Shown here in pieces: positions 50,763 through 59,169 of a stretch of DNA of 62,672 nt. Origin of the DNA: Oscillospiraceae bacterium (GTDB lineage: Bacteria; Bacillota; Clostridia; Oscillospirales; CAG-272). Position 1 is the first letter of the stretch; each line of letters begins with the position of its first letter. The notes beneath the pieces were generated by a model. The model searched no databases. It saw nothing but the letters and a program-made list of their open reading frames with translations, and had not been told where the DNA came from. Made by a program: the position numbers and the translations under genes. The stretch covers positions 1-62,672 of the forward strand of contig SVSG01000010.1 of assembly GCA_015064415.1 (NCBI GenBank), written 5' to 3'.

Positions 50763-51887
50763 ATGACAGAAAAAAAGCTATCCCTTTTTCAACTGCTGAC
50801 CGCCACGCTTTTCGTGGGGCTGTTGCTTTCCTTCGCGCTCTTTTATCTGATTCACACCTTCTTCGGCCATGACAGCAAAGAGGCCCCCACCTGCACCGAC
50901 GGCTCGGTGATCGAGGGGGAGAGCTTTCTTGCCAAATTCGACCGCGCCGTGTATCAGAACGCCGACACGCAGGAGGAGATCCGCACCCGACAATTCCTGC
51001 TGTTCGGTGCGGTCAGCCACCCCAACGTGATCGCGGGGGACAACAACTTCCTTTTTGAAATTGAGAACGCCGACGCCCGCTATAACTATCTGGAGGATTA
51101 CCTCGGCCTTTCCGGCTTTTCGGATGCCGAGCACGCGGCCATCCTCTCGCTCCTTGAGCGCCGCACCGCCTCCTACGCCGCCCGCGGCACCGAGTATTTG
51201 CTGGTGGTGCTTCCCAACTCGCAGACCGTTTACAGCGAGAACATGCCCTCCTACGTCGGGCAGATCGGGGACACGCGCCTCAAGCTCCTTACGGAATATC
51301 TGGCCGAGCACGGTTTTGAAAACTATCTGGATCTGACACAAAGTCTGACCTCCTATAAATCCGAGGGCGTGCTTTACAACAACACGGAAAATTCTCTCAA
51401 CTCGCTCGGCATCTATTACACCTACCTTTCCGTGTGCCGCTATATTCAAAAGGACCTCGCCACCCCCACCTACGTCATTCCGCGTGACTCCTTCTCCTTT
51501 TACCGCCATCTGACCACGGGCAAGACCGTGGCAAGAAGCGCGGGGCTGGAGAACGTGGTGCAAAATCTGACCGTCTCGCTTTCCAACAACACCAAGCTGA
51601 ATTACGAGACTACCCTCGCGCAAGGGCGCGTAACACAGACCAAGCTCCCTGACGAGGATCTTCCCCTTGGAATGTCCGCCACCCCCTCGATCCTGCTGCA
51701 GTTCAGCAGCACGTGGGAAAGATTGCAGGCGGAGCCCTACTTTTCCAACAGCTTTACCAAGGTGACCTACCAGACCAACTGGGTGGACGATCCCGCCACC
51801 TTCGAGCTGGCAAGCCCCAGCGTGGTGGTGCAGTTTGTTTACGAATATCAGCTGTCCTGGCTGTTACCCCTCACACTTCCCAATTGA
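50763..51887 (+). CDS. AlgX/DHHW-like exported protein with degenerate active site
   Basis: 374 residues, 10 bases after the MBOAT gene. One N-terminal membrane anchor (LLTATLFVGLLLSFALFYLIHTFF), then an extracellular domain of AlgX/AlgJ layout: FLLFGAVSHPNVIAGDNNFLFEIENADA, YLLVVLPNSQTVYSENMPSYV and a helix after the position of the catalytic motif. Where active members have a TDTHW-type motif, this one reads NNTENSLNSLG, without the Asp-His pair. It may be a non-catalytic binding partner or may use other residues. Function inferred from its place beside the MBOAT gene. Confidence 0.7.
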   Translation: MTEKKLSLFQLLTATLFVGLLLSFALFYLIHTFFGHDSKEAPTCTDGSVIEGESFLAKFDRAVYQNADTQEEIRTRQFLLFGAVSHPNVIAGDNNFLFEIENADARYNYLEDYLGLSGFSDAEHAAILSLLERRTASYAARGTEYLLVVLPNSQTVYSENMPSYVGQIGDTRLKLLTEYLAEHGFENYLDLTQSLTSYKSEGVLYNNTENSLNSLGIYYTYLSVCRYIQKDLATPTYVIPRDSFSFYRHLTTGKTVARSAGLENVVQNLTVSLSNNTKLNYETTLAQGRVTQTKLPDEDLPLGMSATPSILLQFSSTWERLQAEPYFSNSFTKVTYQTNWVDDPATFELASPSVVVQFVYEYQLSWLLPLTLPN

Positions 51888-51900
51888 AAGGAGACTTCTT

Positions 51901-52590
51901 ATGGCAATCTGGCTTGATACCGTCTGCCACGGCTTTGACTACGCCATTCTGCAGGCCATCCACAATTTCGCGCTGGAGGCAGGCAGCTTTTTCGCCTGGC
52001 TGATGGAGGCGATCACTCTGCTTTGCGACGACGGCCTTGGCATGATCGCGCTGGGGCTTGTGCTGTGCTTGTTCAAGCGCACGCGAAAGCTCGGTACGGC
52101 GGTGCTGTTCTCCGTGGCATTTGCCGCCATCATCACCAATCTGACTTTAAAGCCGCTGGTAGAGCGCGCGCGGCCCTACACGCACGAGGCCTATATCGAC
52201 TGGTGGCGTGCGATGGGCGCACACACGGAAAGCGACCGCTCCTTCCCCTCAGGGCACACCACCGCGGCCATGGCCGCCATGACGGCGATCTTCCTGCACA
52301 CCAACAAAAAGTACAGCTGGACGGCGTTTTTGTTTGCCCTTCTGATGGGCTTCACGCGTCTGTTCCTGGTGGTACATTACCCCACCGACGTCATTGCGGG
52401 CCTTATCGCGGGTGCTGTCGGTGCCGTGATCGCGTATTTTGCGATCCGCGCACTGTTTTACCTGCTGGAAAAGCACCGCGACAAAAAGCTCTGCCGCCTT
52501 TTTCTGGAGCTTGACCCCGTTGTGAGCACGATCGGGCGCCTTTGCAAAAAGCGCGAGAGCGCACCGTCCGACGAGAGCGACCCCACCTGA
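51901..52590 (+). CDS. PAP2-family phosphatase
   Basis: 229 residues from the ATG at 51901 (GAAAGGAG upstream). Five to six membrane helices and the complete phosphatase triad motifs: KPLVERARP (C1), PSGHTTAAMA (C2) and TRLFLVVHYPTDVIAG (C3). It removes phosphate from a lipid phosphate, such as undecaprenyl diphosphate or phosphatidate. The neighbours (MBOAT, plsY) fit envelope lipid metabolism; a BacA-independent undecaprenyl diphosphatase role is possible. A basic/acidic C-terminal tail of about 40 residues lies after the last helix. Confidence 0.92.
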   Translation: MAIWLDTVCHGFDYAILQAIHNFALEAGSFFAWLMEAITLLCDDGLGMIALGLVLCLFKRTRKLGTAVLFSVAFAAIITNLTLKPLVERARPYTHEAYIDWWRAMGAHTESDRSFPSGHTTAAMAAMTAIFLHTNKKYSWTAFLFALLMGFTRLFLVVHYPTDVIAGLIAGAVGAVIAYFAIRALFYLLEKHRDKKLCRLFLELDPVVSTIGRLCKKRESAPSDESDPT

Positions 52591-52623
52591 TCACACACAA
52601 AACGACCATTTCGGGAGGAAATT

Positions 52624-53433
52624 ATGAAATTTTCCGCATTTATTGCCTTCGGGTTGCATGACCTTTTCAAAACGGGCATCATCCGCCATCTGCTCAGCGG
52701 CACCGCAAGCGGCGGCACGGCCGAGGCCGTCATCATCGGCGTGGGCTTTGCGCTCTGCATCCTTGTTTCCTATCTGCTGGGCAGTATCAACACCGCCCTC
52801 ATCGTCTCCAAATGCTTTTTTCACGATGACGTGCGCGAGCATGGCAGCGGCAACGCGGGCACCACGAACGTACTGCGCACCTACGGCAAAAAGGCCGCCA
52901 TCATCACCTTCGTGGGAGATGCGCTCAAGGGTGTGATCGCCGTACTGTTCGCCTGCATTCTGTTCGGCCACCCCTTGTCCGAGTACAACTATCTGTATCT
53001 GTTCACCGCCGCCTATCTTTCTGCCTTCTTCTGCATTTTCGGGCACGTGTTCCCGATCTTCTCGCGCTTCCGCGGCGGTAAGGGCTTTGCCACGCTGGCG
53101 GGCGTGATCCTTTCGCTCAATCCCTTCCTTTTCCTTGTGCTTTTCGCGCTTTACGTACCGATGGTCCTGCTTTCCCACTTCATCTCGCTTTCCTCCGTGG
53201 TGGCGGCGCTTTTCTACCCGCTGATGCTTTCCACCGTGGGCAGCATCAACACGCTGCACGGCCCGCTTGGCACCGACGTGCTGTTTGCCGTGATGATCGG
53301 CGTGCTGATCACCTGGGCGCACCGCGGCAACCTCAAGCGCATTTATGAGGGCAACGAGCGCAAGTTCTACCTCTCCCGCAAGAAAAAAGAGGGCGCAGAG
53401 CCCGCCAAAAATGAAGATCCAAGCAAGGAGTAA
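52624..53433 (+). CDS. plsY: Glycerol-3-phosphate acyltransferase PlsY
   Basis: 269 residues. All three PlsY motifs: SYLLGSINTALIVSK, DVREHGSGNAGTTNVLRTYG and IFGHVFPIFSRFRGGKGFATLAG. It transfers an acyl group from acyl-phosphate to glycerol-3-phosphate, the first step of phospholipid synthesis. It is longer than the typical 200-215 residues: an N-terminal extension of about 40 residues (FGLHDLFKTGIIRHLLSGTASGG) and a charged C-terminal tail (RKKKEGAEPAKNEDPSKE). GGAGG lies before the ATG. Confidence 0.94.
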   Translation: MKFSAFIAFGLHDLFKTGIIRHLLSGTASGGTAEAVIIGVGFALCILVSYLLGSINTALIVSKCFFHDDVREHGSGNAGTTNVLRTYGKKAAIITFVGDALKGVIAVLFACILFGHPLSEYNYLYLFTAAYLSAFFCIFGHVFPIFSRFRGGKGFATLAGVILSLNPFLFLVLFALYVPMVLLSHFISLSSVVAALFYPLMLSTVGSINTLHGPLGTDVLFAVMIGVLITWAHRGNLKRIYEGNERKFYLSRKKKEGAEPAKNEDPSKE

Positions 53434-53437
53434 CGTG

Positions 53438-54589
53438 ATGCCGCATCAAGATTTTGCCGCGCTTGCCATGCTGACAGCACGAGCGCAAGCGCTGAAAAAA
53501 GTTGTATTTTCCCGCCCCGTTTCGGGGGATATTGTCAAAATGGTGGGCACGCTGCGCCTGATCGGAGGCAAGACCGTACTGCAGCTGGAAAGCTTCCACA
53601 CCGACAATAAGGCCAAGCACGAAAACCTCCCGCTTGATCATGCGGGCGAGGCAACGCTTGCCGCGCGCGTGGCGGCATTCGGGCAGGTCAATCTGCTCAC
53701 CACCGCGGGCGACGCGGAATACAAGAAAAACAAAAAAGGCCACGCCGTGGTGCTTGGCGGGGACAAGCTGCGTCGCAAGCTGGAGCAAAAGGACGCCGAG
53801 CAGGTAAGCGTCACGGGCAACGATAAAGAGAAAAATCGCATTCTCACGGGTGCGGAGCCCTTTTTGCGCCACCTCGGTGTTTCTGACGAAAACGGGCGCG
53901 TGTATGACAAAAAGCGCGCCAAATTCCGTCAGATCAACCGCTTTCTGGAGCTGATCCGCGACGTTCTGCCCGCCCTGCCGAAGGACGAGATCCGCATCTG
54001 CGACCTTTGCTGCGGCAAAAGCTATCTTTCCTTCGCCGTGTACCATTATTTTGCAAACGTACTGGGCATGCGCGTTTCGATGACGGGGGTGGACCTCAAA
54101 TCCGACGTGGTGGCATACTGCAACGAGGTGGCCGAGAAGCTGCACTTTGACGGCCTCACCTTTTTATGCGGCGACGTGGGCAAGTATGAAAGCCCCGAAC
54201 GGCCGCAGCTGGTGATCTCTCTGCACGCCTGCGACACGGCGACCGACCTTGTGCTGGAGCGTGCGCTCGCCTTTGGTGCACGCGTCATTCTGGCCACGCC
54301 CTGCTGCCATCACGAGCTCAATCACACGCTGAACTGCAATGCGCTCTCCTTTATTGCCGAGCACTCGATGCTCCGCCAGAAGCTGTGCGACGCGGCCACC
54401 GACGCGCTGCGCCTCAAAATGCTGCAGGCAAACGGCTATGACGTGGCGGCCCTGGAGCTGATCGACCCGGAGGAAACGCCGAAAAACGTGATGCTTCGCG
54501 CGATCTACAATGAAAAAAGCCCCCAAACGGTACGAGAAAAAGCACGTTTGGAGTATGAGGAGGCCAAGCGCTTTTTGCTTGGCACGTGA
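53438..54589 (+). CDS. SAM-dependent methyltransferase (Methyltransf_32 type)
   Basis: 383 residues. Start at the ATG at 53438, 4 bases after plsY with AAGGAG and a 7-base gap; an in-frame frame open back to 53345 lies inside plsY and is rejected. The N-terminal about 190 residues are an RNA-binding-like domain (LRLIGGKTVLQLESFHTDNKAKHENL). The SAM site is IRICDLCCGKSYLSFAVYHYF (about residue 190), then LVISLHACDTATDLVLE and a CCHHELN motif. Related to TRM13-like methyltransferases. RNA is the probable substrate; the target is unknown. Confidence 0.85.
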   Translation: MPHQDFAALAMLTARAQALKKVVFSRPVSGDIVKMVGTLRLIGGKTVLQLESFHTDNKAKHENLPLDHAGEATLAARVAAFGQVNLLTTAGDAEYKKNKKGHAVVLGGDKLRRKLEQKDAEQVSVTGNDKEKNRILTGAEPFLRHLGVSDENGRVYDKKRAKFRQINRFLELIRDVLPALPKDEIRICDLCCGKSYLSFAVYHYFANVLGMRVSMTGVDLKSDVVAYCNEVAEKLHFDGLTFLCGDVGKYESPERPQLVISLHACDTATDLVLERALAFGARVILATPCCHHELNHTLNCNALSFIAEHSMLRQKLCDAATDALRLKMLQANGYDVAALELIDPEETPKNVMLRAIYNEKSPQTVREKARLEYEEAKRFLLGT

Positions 54590-54638
54590 CCGCTGTTTAT
54601 ACAAATCAACTCTTATTTTATACGCGCAGTGCGACCGC

Positions 54639-54648
54639 AAATGTTATA
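54639..54648 (+). promoter_or_regulatory. Extended -10 promoter before the ceramidase-like gene
   Basis: TGTTATAAT has the TGnTATAAT form of an extended -10 element. No good -35 was found. It lies about 35 bases upstream of the ATG at 54684. Confidence 0.45.
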
Positions 54649-54683
54649 ATAGAATTGCTATTTTTAAAAAAAGAGGTACCATC

Positions 54684-55958
54684 ATGAAAGTTGCATTTTA
54701 CGAATCCGATCTGACACCGCCCCTTGGCGGCTTTATCTGGGGACATTACAATGAGCTGCGCGGCGGCGAGGTACAGGACCGCCTGTACGCGCGCGCCATC
54801 GTGACCGAGGTCGCGGGAGAGGTGAGCGCCATCGTGTGCATCGACTCCTGCGCACTGCCCGTCGACATGCACGACGCCGTGACGGCACGTATTTTTGAGT
54901 ACACGGGCATTCCCGCTGAGCGCGTTTGCCTTTGCTCGAACCACACGCACTGGGGTATGCCGATCGCCGATGCCCCCGAGCTGAACTGCTTTGCCGACGC
55001 CGCCTACCGCGACGTGTGCTACCGCGTGACGGCCGATACCGTAACGCTTGCCTACCGCCGTCTGGCAGAGGGCACCGCCGTGTTCGGCACCTCGGAGCTT
55101 TACGGCTATTCCTTCTGCCGCGACTACTTCCTCAAGCGCGGTGCGGGCGTGACCTTCAACGGGGCAAACGAGGAAATCGACCACATGCTCTCCGAGATCG
55201 ACCCCGGCGTCAGCGTGATGCTCTTCAAGCAGGGCGACGAGCCCGTCGGTGCGCTTGTCAATTACTCGCTGCACCAGTGCTGCGGCTCGGACTTCACGCG
55301 CAAGCAAAGTGCCTACACGGGCGACTATGCCTCCACGCTGGAAAAGGAGCTGAAAAAGGTATACGGTCCCGACTTTGTGTGCGTTTTCCTGCTTGCCCCC
55401 TGCGGTGACATCAACCACATCAACACCGCGCACGAAAAGCCCTACCACACCAACATGGAGATCGGCAAGGCCCTTGCCGAGAAGGTACAGGAGGCCCTTA
55501 AGACCGCCGTGCCCGTCAAGGCAGACGCCCTTAGCGTAAAGAAGGAGACCCTCACCATCCCCACTCGCGAGGCAGAAAAATACGCGACGCGTGAGCGCGT
55601 GGCCGAGCTTGCCGCCAAGGGTGACATGATGCGTGCACGCAACCTCGTCTACTATCAGGCCACCAACAAGGACACCGAAAAAACGCTCCTCATGCAGACC
55701 GTGAAGCTCGGTGACGTGGCGTTCTATTTCTTCCCGGGCGAGATCTTTGTGGACTTTGGCAAGGCAATCAAGGCGCGCGCCACCGCAAAGCACGTGATGG
55801 TGGTGGAAAACTGCAACAGCTATTGCGGCTACGTGCCCACCAAGCGCGCGTTTGAGCCGGATTGCGACCTTTACGAGACCACGCTTTGCCACCACAGCTG
55901 TCTTGTGCCCGAGGCGGGCGAGATGATGGTGGAAAAGCTGCTCACCATGCTGCCCTGA
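54684..55958 (+). CDS. Neutral/alkaline ceramidase-like protein
   Basis: 424 residues from the ATG at 54684 (AGAGGTACC upstream). Pattern of the alkaline ceramidase N-terminal domain family: ITP-like FYESDLTPPLGGFIWGHYNE, RLYARAIVTEVAGE, CSNHTHWGMP (usually SHTHSGP, metal-binding His pair), YSLHQCCGSDFTRKQSAYTGDYASTLEKELKK and FLLAPCGDINHIN. No signal peptide, unlike secreted ceramidases, so a cytosolic amidase or hydrolase on another substrate is possible. Its stop overlaps the start of the TtcA-like gene (TGATG). Confidence 0.83.
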   Translation: MKVAFYESDLTPPLGGFIWGHYNELRGGEVQDRLYARAIVTEVAGEVSAIVCIDSCALPVDMHDAVTARIFEYTGIPAERVCLCSNHTHWGMPIADAPELNCFADAAYRDVCYRVTADTVTLAYRRLAEGTAVFGTSELYGYSFCRDYFLKRGAGVTFNGANEEIDHMLSEIDPGVSVMLFKQGDEPVGALVNYSLHQCCGSDFTRKQSAYTGDYASTLEKELKKVYGPDFVCVFLLAPCGDINHINTAHEKPYHTNMEIGKALAEKVQEALKTAVPVKADALSVKKETLTIPTREAEKYATRERVAELAAKGDMMRARNLVYYQATNKDTEKTLLMQTVKLGDVAFYFFPGEIFVDFGKAIKARATAKHVMVVENCNSYCGYVPTKRAFEPDCDLYETTLCHHSCLVPEAGEMMVEKLLTMLP

Positions 55959-56677
55959 TGGATACCAGACGCCTGCTCAGCTTCGTCCGCCGCGCGGTGG
56001 ACGATTATGAAATGATACAGGATGGTGACCGCATCTGCGTCGGCATATCGGGCGGCAAGGACTCGCTCGCGCTTTTGGCGGGACTTGCGGGTTTGCGCTA
56101 TTTTTACCCCAAAAAGTTTGAGCTTGTGGCCCTCACCGTCGATATGGGCTTTGACGGGGTGGATTATGCCGGGATCGAGGCACTCTGCCGCGAGCTGGAC
56201 GTCCCCTACCACGTCAAAAAAACAGAGATTGCCCAGATCATTTTTGACATCCGCAAGGAAAAGAACCCTTGCTCGCTTTGCGCCAAGATGCGCCGCGGCG
56301 TGCTGCACAGCACCGCCAAGGAGCTGGGGTGCAACAAAATCGCCTTCGGACACCACTTCGACGACGTGGTGGAGACCTTTATGCTGAACCTGTTTCACGA
56401 GGGACGTATCGGCTGTTTTCAGCCCGTGACCTACCTTTCACGCGCGGATATCACCCTCATCCGACCGCTTGTTTACATGCCGGAAAAGGACGTGCGCTAC
56501 TTCGCCAACCGCGAAAAGCTCCCCGTGGTGAAATCCCCCTGCCCCGCCGACGGTCACACCGAGCGCGAGGAGATGAAAAAGCTGCTTGACACGCTGGAGC
56601 GTCAGCACAAGGGACTGCGCCACCGCATCTTCGGCGCGATCGCACGCGGCGAGGTGGACGGTTTTAAATTGGTGTAA
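55958..56677 (+). CDS. TtcA-like tRNA 2-thiolation PP-loop protein
   Basis: 239 residues from the ATG at 55958, overlapping the upstream stop by one base. The PP-loop is CVGISGGKDSLALLAGL, and the Fe-S cysteines lie in KNPCSLCAKMRRG and near the end in KSPCPADGH. NKIAFGHHFDDVVETFMLNLFHEG and LIRPLVYMPEKDVRYFANREKLP are TtcA/TtuA family motifs. It adenylates a tRNA base and replaces oxygen with sulfur. It may be a TtcA (2-thiocytidine 32) or a close paralog; the two are hard to separate by eye. Confidence 0.88.
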   Translation: MDTRRLLSFVRRAVDDYEMIQDGDRICVGISGGKDSLALLAGLAGLRYFYPKKFELVALTVDMGFDGVDYAGIEALCRELDVPYHVKKTEIAQIIFDIRKEKNPCSLCAKMRRGVLHSTAKELGCNKIAFGHHFDDVVETFMLNLFHEGRIGCFQPVTYLSRADITLIRPLVYMPEKDVRYFANREKLPVVKSPCPADGHTEREEMKKLLDTLERQHKGLRHRIFGAIARGEVDGFKLV

Positions 56678-56687
56678 AGATAAGTAT

Positions 56688-56738
56688 GCGGGGAAAACTT
56701 TTGACAAAAGTTTTCCCCGCACCCCTTTCAAAACCTTT
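56688..56738. repeat. Dispersed palindromic repeat, copy 2
   Basis: Fifteen-base arms GCGGGGAAAACTTTT and AAAAGTTTTCCCCGC around GAC, followed by CCCTTTCAAAACCTTTCA, an 18-base tail identical to the one at 36762-36812. It directly follows the TtcA-like gene stop. Confidence 0.75.
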
Positions 56739-56779
56739 CAAGCAGTTTATAAAGGCGCATACAATATGCGCCGATTTTA

Positions 56780-56846
56780 AGAAAGGCCAAGCGCCTTTCT
56801 TTTTTATTTGGTAACAAAAAAGGCACCCCGTAGGGTGCCTTTTTTT
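56780..56846. terminator. Two back-to-back terminator hairpins
   Basis: AGAAAGGC/GCCTTTCT with a following T-run (56780-56805), then AAAAAAGGCACCC/GGGTGCCTTTTTT (56816-56846) with A- and T-runs on both sides. They end the plus-strand operon and the minus-strand lectin gene. Confidence 0.9.
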
Positions 56847-56864
56847 GTCAAAGCGAATGCTTTA

Positions 56865-58937
56865 TTACGGATTTTGCGCGGTCAGATAGTTCAGATAGCT
56901 CTGCAAGCTGTCCCACTCGCACACGTATGCGGTCGCACTGCTGGAGGCGTAATGATAATCATTCCAAAGTCCCGAGCTTGCGTACATATGCATACAGGTT
57001 TCCGGCAGGTTCTGATAGTTATTGGGCTCGCCGCCGTCCCAGTGGGTATAGCTCATTTCTTCGCCCGTGATCCACACCCAGGTGTAGAAGTTACCGCCCT
57101 CTTTGATCACCGACTCGCGACAGCCGCCAAGCCAAGTGGAGCCGCCGTGGTTGGTTACGATCTTTCTGAGTGCCTCATTTTCCTCGGCAGAGGTAATGGT
57201 GGCAAGGTGCCCGTACATCATAGCGCAGTTTTCATACGCCACCTGCCAGTTCACTCTTTGCTGAAGGACCTGATAATAATGACCGTTATAGGTCGTATGA
57301 AGCGCGGATTTCGGGAAGCCGAGTGCATCCACGGAAATGTCGCTTTCCTCCACCTCACCGTCCGAGGTCAGGTTGATGACACGGTAGTCGCTACCGGTGC
57401 TTGCCTGCACCGCCACGGTGGATTCCGTCACGCGGACCGTCTTTTCATCGTAAATTCTGCCCGTGATCGAGCCGATATATACATCTTTATAAATAGTGAT
57501 CTCCGTCACCGTACCAAGCGAGATCGTCACGTCGGTATCGATCTCACCGAACATACCGCCCACGTAAGAGCCGGCCACGTCCACGCCGCTGGTGTCAAGA
57601 CCGCTGACGGTGCTGTTGCTGACGTTCACACTGCTGCCGCCCGCGTAGCCCGCAAAGCCGCCTGCCGAGCCGGGATTGTCACCGAACAAGCTCAGATCAG
57701 TGCGGAAGATCTGAATGCCGGAGAAGTCGATGGGAAGCAGGAAGTTGCCCCAACCGATCATACCGCCGATATAGCCGACGCCGGTAACAGAGGAATCCGA
57801 AATGGTGATGCCGCTGTAGCTGTCACCGATCAGCTTGCCTGCCAGCACGCCTGCCGCGGTGGTCTCAGAATTGACGGTGACGTTTTGCAGCGTCAGATCC
57901 TTAGTGGAGGGCAGCTCGTCAAACAAGCCCACGCTCTCGAAATACTCGTCTACGTAAATATAATTAAGGATAACGTTGGTGATCGTTTTATCGTTGCCGT
58001 CAAAGCTCTTGAAGCCACCGAAGTGAATCGGCTCGGTCAGCACCTCGCCGCCGAAGTCCATATCGTTGCCAAGCACGATCTCCCATTCCTCGGGTCTGTA
58101 ATACGGATGCGCCACCATATCGTCATAGATCTGACCGATGTACTTCAACGCCTCGACCGTGTTGACCGTGATCTTCTTGTTGACGCTGTCCACGACGTAG
58201 CCCTCGGGCGCGAAGCGCCAGATCGGCTTTGCCCACACGGGCGTGACGCCTGCATCGTACAGATGGTTGAAGCTGTCCGATTCATAGGTGTTCTGGGTCG
58301 CGTATAGATCCACGGCCAGTCTGACACTGGGAGCGGGTTGTCCGCTGTTCTTATCGTGGTTTGCCTGCTCGCTGGTCACGTAGGTGGGCATATACACGAT
58401 CATGGCAAGGCGGATCGCCTCCGTGTCGGGATGCATTGTGCCGTATCTCAGCTGCTCCTCCGTCAGGCCCATGTTTCTGTTTTCAATCAGTCGCATGGCG
58501 GTGTCGCGGTCGGCGATCTCGCCGTCCTTCTCTACGTCATACTCGATGATCGCATAGACCAGATAATCGGAAAGATAGAAGCTGGAGCCGTCCTTGCGAT
58601 AGCCTTCCACCTCCTCTGCGGGATAGACCGCAAACAGGTAGTTGAAGGAAAGACTGCCAAGGTTTTCGATCTCCAGGTACGCGATGCTGACGTAGCCGGG
58701 CTCCCACAATGCCTCGGGATCCAGCAGTACCGCATCCGTGGCATCCTGAAATTCCCCGTCATCCGCGTTCCAATAGTTCATGGCAACGTCCAGATTACCG
58801 GAAATGATCCTGTTGACGCCCGTGGTGAGCGACGCGGTGAAGTAGGCAAAGGTCGTTCCCACAAACGCGGCAACCGTTAAAAGACAGCAAAGCAATGCCG
58901 ACAACAACGATGCTTTTATGCTTGACCTCTTTTTCAT
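56865..58937 (-). CDS. SipW-type secreted protein with GLUG region and C-type lectin domain
   Basis: 690 residues from the ATG at 58937; a longer in-frame start at 59003 overlaps the promoter. Signal segment MKKRSSIKASLLSALLCCLLTVAAFVG followed by TFAYFTASLTTGVNRIISGNLDV, the mark of SipW-dependent TasA/camelysin-like proteins. Residues about 390-500 contain GLUG-like Gly-rich motifs (GVGYIGGMIG, GSAGGFAGYAGG, GSYVGGMFG). Residues 545-676 are a C-type lectin fold: HLATITSAEENEAL, WDGGEPNN (EPN sugar motif at 637-639), LWND (657-660) and AYVCEWD. The third canonical Cys after WND is absent. No LPXTG anchor. Probably a surface or fibre adhesin binding mannose-type sugars; no SipW or TasA neighbour in the window. 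Confidence 0.87.
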   Translation of the reverse strand: MKKRSSIKASLLSALLCCLLTVAAFVGTTFAYFTASLTTGVNRIISGNLDVAMNYWNADDGEFQDATDAVLLDPEALWEPGYVSIAYLEIENLGSLSFNYLFAVYPAEEVEGYRKDGSSFYLSDYLVYAIIEYDVEKDGEIADRDTAMRLIENRNMGLTEEQLRYGTMHPDTEAIRLAMIVYMPTYVTSEQANHDKNSGQPAPSVRLAVDLYATQNTYESDSFNHLYDAGVTPVWAKPIWRFAPEGYVVDSVNKKITVNTVEALKYIGQIYDDMVAHPYYRPEEWEIVLGNDMDFGGEVLTEPIHFGGFKSFDGNDKTITNVILNYIYVDEYFESVGLFDELPSTKDLTLQNVTVNSETTAAGVLAGKLIGDSYSGITISDSSVTGVGYIGGMIGWGNFLLPIDFSGIQIFRTDLSLFGDNPGSAGGFAGYAGGSSVNVSNSTVSGLDTSGVDVAGSYVGGMFGEIDTDVTISLGTVTEITIYKDVYIGSITGRIYDEKTVRVTESTVAVQASTGSDYRVINLTSDGEVEESDISVDALGFPKSALHTTYNGHYYQVLQQRVNWQVAYENCAMMYGHLATITSAEENEALRKIVTNHGGSTWLGGCRESVIKEGGNFYTWVWITGEEMSYTHWDGGEPNNYQNLPETCMHMYASSGLWNDYHYASSSATAYVCEWDSLQSYLNYLTAQNP

Positions 58938-59003
58938 GCTTTTTTCTCCTCGAAATTTATGCAAAATAAAGCTAAAATTCAAATAAAGCGGATACTTAGC
59001 CAT

Positions 59004-59032
59004 ATTATAACATATATATAATAATTTTGCAA
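59004..59032 (-). promoter_or_regulatory. Promoter for the lectin protein
   Basis: TTGCAA, a 17-base A/T-rich spacer and TATAAT on the minus strand, 66 bases before the ATG at 58937. Confidence 0.8.
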
Positions 59033-59124
59033 TAGTTTTGATGAGAAAAATTCAAAAAGTCAAGTTCCTGCGCACCGTGTTGGCACGCCCTCCCACCTGT
59101 GCAAAAGCTTTTAGGGGAGGGTGC

Positions 59125-59157
59125 GGGAGGCCCCTTTGGGCAAAAGGGGCCTCCCGT
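59125..59157. repeat. GC-rich hairpin after the P-type ATPase
   Basis: CGGGAGGCCCCTTT and AAAGGGGCCTCCCG arms, 13 bases past the ATPase stop. No T-run follows on the minus strand, so it is terminator-like but not a typical intrinsic terminator. Confidence 0.55.
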
Positions 59158-59169
59158 CTCATCCATCCT

